Assembly: GCA_905193725.1 (NCBI GenBank)
Contig: CAJJPW010000118.1
Coordinates: forward strand, 1-6,842
Length of the DNA: 6,842 nt
DNA from: an uncultured Eubacteriales bacterium
GTDB taxonomy: Bacteria > Bacillota > Clostridia > Christensenellales > Christensenellaceae
Direction of reading: 5' to 3'
Every line of letters begins with the position of its first letter. Positions within the stretch are counted from its first letter, which is position 1. Positions 5,773 through 6,842 of this stretch are shown in pieces. Below the pieces are notes generated by a model. It had not been told where the DNA came from. It did not search any database and saw only the letters and a list, made by a program, of their open reading frames with translations. Position numbers and translations under genes: made by a program.

Positions 5773-6681
5773 ATGAAACCATTATTTACTAATCAACCTT
5801 ATACTGAGGGCCCGAAGACAGAGCCCATTCACCTGACTAAGGCAAACATCGGGCACTTCATCTACCCAGATGAGGGCCTTGATTACAGCGACTACAACCA
5901 GATGTTCGTGAGCACAGATAAACTCACCATCTGTACAATGGACATCGGCCCGGGAGGCTTTTTTGATCCACCGGATTACCATCCAGGAGACGAGATGTAC
6001 ATCGTCTTAAAAGGCGCCATCACCCAATATAACCCAGAGATTGGACAGGTGATTCGGGTAAAAGAAGGGGAGTCCCTGCTCATTCCCAAGGGAGGCGCAC
6101 ATGTTGCCTACAATTTTGAAGAGACCTCCTTGCGGATTATGGCCGTCATCGCACCAAAAATCGTAGAGGATCAGCTCTTCCCCACAGATGGAGAACAGAT
6201 GAAGCGCAAGACATTTTTAGGTAAGGACAACGCCTCTATGCCCAAGAGCCCAGCCCTCTTACAAAACACACGGATCGGCACCACAGACGATATGGGAAGC
6301 TGGCCGTTTGACGGCAAACTCCAAAGAGAAACTGGAATTATCGCCCACATCACCGAGGAGAAAAAGCTGCTTGCCATCCACGGCACCAAACATCCTACCT
6401 TGGTTAAGCTATCTGTCAGCAACGACTTTATGCAGGTAGGGGAGTATATCGTGCCCTTTGGAGGCAGTGTGTGCAGATACACCGAGCCCATTTGCCATGT
6501 GGGGCAGTGCTTCCTCTATGCCATAGAGGATAAAGTAACCGTCTTCTTGCCGGATAAAAAGGATACTATTGTGCTCTACCCAGAAGAGGGGCTCTATCTA
6601 CCGGAAAACACCACATATCAGCTGGTAAATTACGGGGACAAAAATATGAGAGTTTTCTTTGCCTCAGCTCCAGTAAAATAA
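5773..6681 (+). CDS. Two-domain cupin protein, function unknown
   Basis: I recognise the fold (bicupin) but not the function. With the start at 5773 it has 302 residues. Domain 1 (about 45-130) has DYHPGDEMYIVLKG, giving Asp68, His70 and Glu74, and the second motif GESLLIPKGGAHVAYN with His110; these could hold a metal ion, with Asp in place of the usual first His. Domain 2 (about 200-300) keeps TEPICHVGQ (Glu238, His242) but has NTTYQLVN where the second-motif His is expected, so it probably binds no metal. There is no signal peptide, so it is cytoplasmic. An ATG at 5764 is possible, but AAGGGA (5758-5763) abuts it; the ATG at 5773 stands ten bases from that site and is preferred. Its place after the binding-protein gene suggests handling or sensing of the imported sugar, for example as an isomerase. 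That role is inference only. Confidence 0.85.
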   Translation: MKPLFTNQPYTEGPKTEPIHLTKANIGHFIYPDEGLDYSDYNQMFVSTDKLTICTMDIGPGGFFDPPDYHPGDEMYIVLKGAITQYNPEIGQVIRVKEGESLLIPKGGAHVAYNFEETSLRIMAVIAPKIVEDQLFPTDGEQMKRKTFLGKDNASMPKSPALLQNTRIGTTDDMGSWPFDGKLQRETGIIAHITEEKKLLAIHGTKHPTLVKLSVSNDFMQVGEYIVPFGGSVCRYTEPICHVGQCFLYAIEDKVTVFLPDKKDTIVLYPEEGLYLPENTTYQLVNYGDKNMRVFFASAPVK

Positions 6682-6687
6682 CTTTTC

Positions 6688-6728
6688 TTTGCAGGTGGCT
6701 TTGGGAATATAACAAAACCACCTGCAAA
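6688..6728. terminator. Perfect 11-pair hairpin after the cupin gene, possible operon end
   Basis: TTTGCAGGTGG (6688-6698) pairs perfectly with CCACCTGCAAA (6718-6728). After a C-A mismatch, TTTG (6700-6703) pairs with CAAA (6713-6716) around GGAATATAA. The hairpin begins 6 bases after the stop codon. No T run follows on either strand (+ continues CTAAGTAG), so efficient intrinsic termination is doubtful; it may define the 3' end by blocking exonucleases. Its position between the cupin gene and a new promoter fits the operon boundary. Confidence 0.55.
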
Positions 6729-6740
6729 CTAAGTAGAAAA

Positions 6741-6769
6741 ATGACAGTTGCTATAGAATTATTTATAAA
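6741..6769 (+). promoter_or_regulatory. Promoter of the next gene
   Basis: ATGACA (6741-6746) matches the -35 consensus at five of six bases, and TATAAA (6764-6769) matches the -10 at five of six, with the ideal 17-base spacer. Transcription would begin near 6776, about 44 bases before the ATG at 6820. TATTTAGTAT (6785-6794) lies just downstream of the start and is the exact reverse complement of the box at 671-680, so a repressor shared with the operon could act here. Confidence 0.65.
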
Positions 6770-6819
6770 AACAAGATAAAATAATATTTAGTATACACAG
6801 AAAAGACAGGGGGCGCGGC

Positions 6820-6842
6820 ATGAAAGAAAAAAATCAGCTGTT
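6820..6842 (+). CDS. Start of an unidentified gene (partial)
   Basis: ATG at 6820-6822 opens MKEKNQL and runs off the window edge. AGGGGG (6808-6813) lies six bases upstream as a ribosome site, and a good promoter stands at 6741-6769. Seven residues are too few to identify the product. The position suggests a gene tied to the transporter operon, such as a regulator or a sugar-using enzyme, but nothing in the sequence decides this. Confidence 0.55.

Noticed and set aside
1..6842. CRISPR array, insertion sequence, tRNA or rRNA
   Set aside because: No regularly spaced repeats of CRISPR type, no transposase or paired terminal repeats, and no tRNA or rRNA signatures were seen.

Overview
The window carries a sugar-uptake operon of the RbsA/LsrA/RhaT class on the + strand, very probably from a Firmicute (Clostridia-like). 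The reasons are a substrate-binding protein made as a lipoprotein (lipobox LAGC), strong AGGAG-type ribosome sites, very AT-rich spacers around genes of moderate GC, and sigma-A type promoters. I cannot name the species.

Layout. Positions 1-50 are the last codons of an unidentified + strand gene, followed by a strong intrinsic terminator (121-162). Directly beyond it lies a decayed aldo/keto reductase fragment on the - strand (about 181-473). It has lost one base, lost its 3' part, and possibly its start codon. Positions 474-926 hold no gene. This AT-rich control region contains a long inverted repeat (571-632), an array of TACTAAA-type boxes, a strong promoter (730-758) with a dyad in its spacer, and a leader with further repeats.

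The operon then runs: fused double ATPase (927-2450), first permease (2447-3439, ATGA overlap), second permease (3469-4507), lipoprotein binding protein (4608-5696) and a two-domain cupin protein (start best placed at 5773, end 6681). The second permease is broken: comparison with the first shows about 11 bases missing near 4090, which puts its two halves in different frames. Stem-loops sit on both sides of the binding-protein gene and after the cupin gene. A new promoter (6741-6769) and the first codons of another gene (6820 onward) close the window.

How it works together. The lipoprotein would capture a sugar outside the cell, the two permeases would form the channel, the ATPase would power it, and the cupin protein may act on or sense the sugar. 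The binding protein resembles the rhamnose/AI-2 group, but two of the six AI-2 contact residues recalled from Salmonella LsrB differ, so AI-2 is not the favoured ligand. With one permease broken, import may be lost or may depend on a permease 1 homodimer. An ATACTAAATA 10-mer occurs once upstream of the operon and once, inverted, at the promoter of the next gene, which hints at shared control. I see no clearly new type of system; the most notable points are the permease deletion and the box array.
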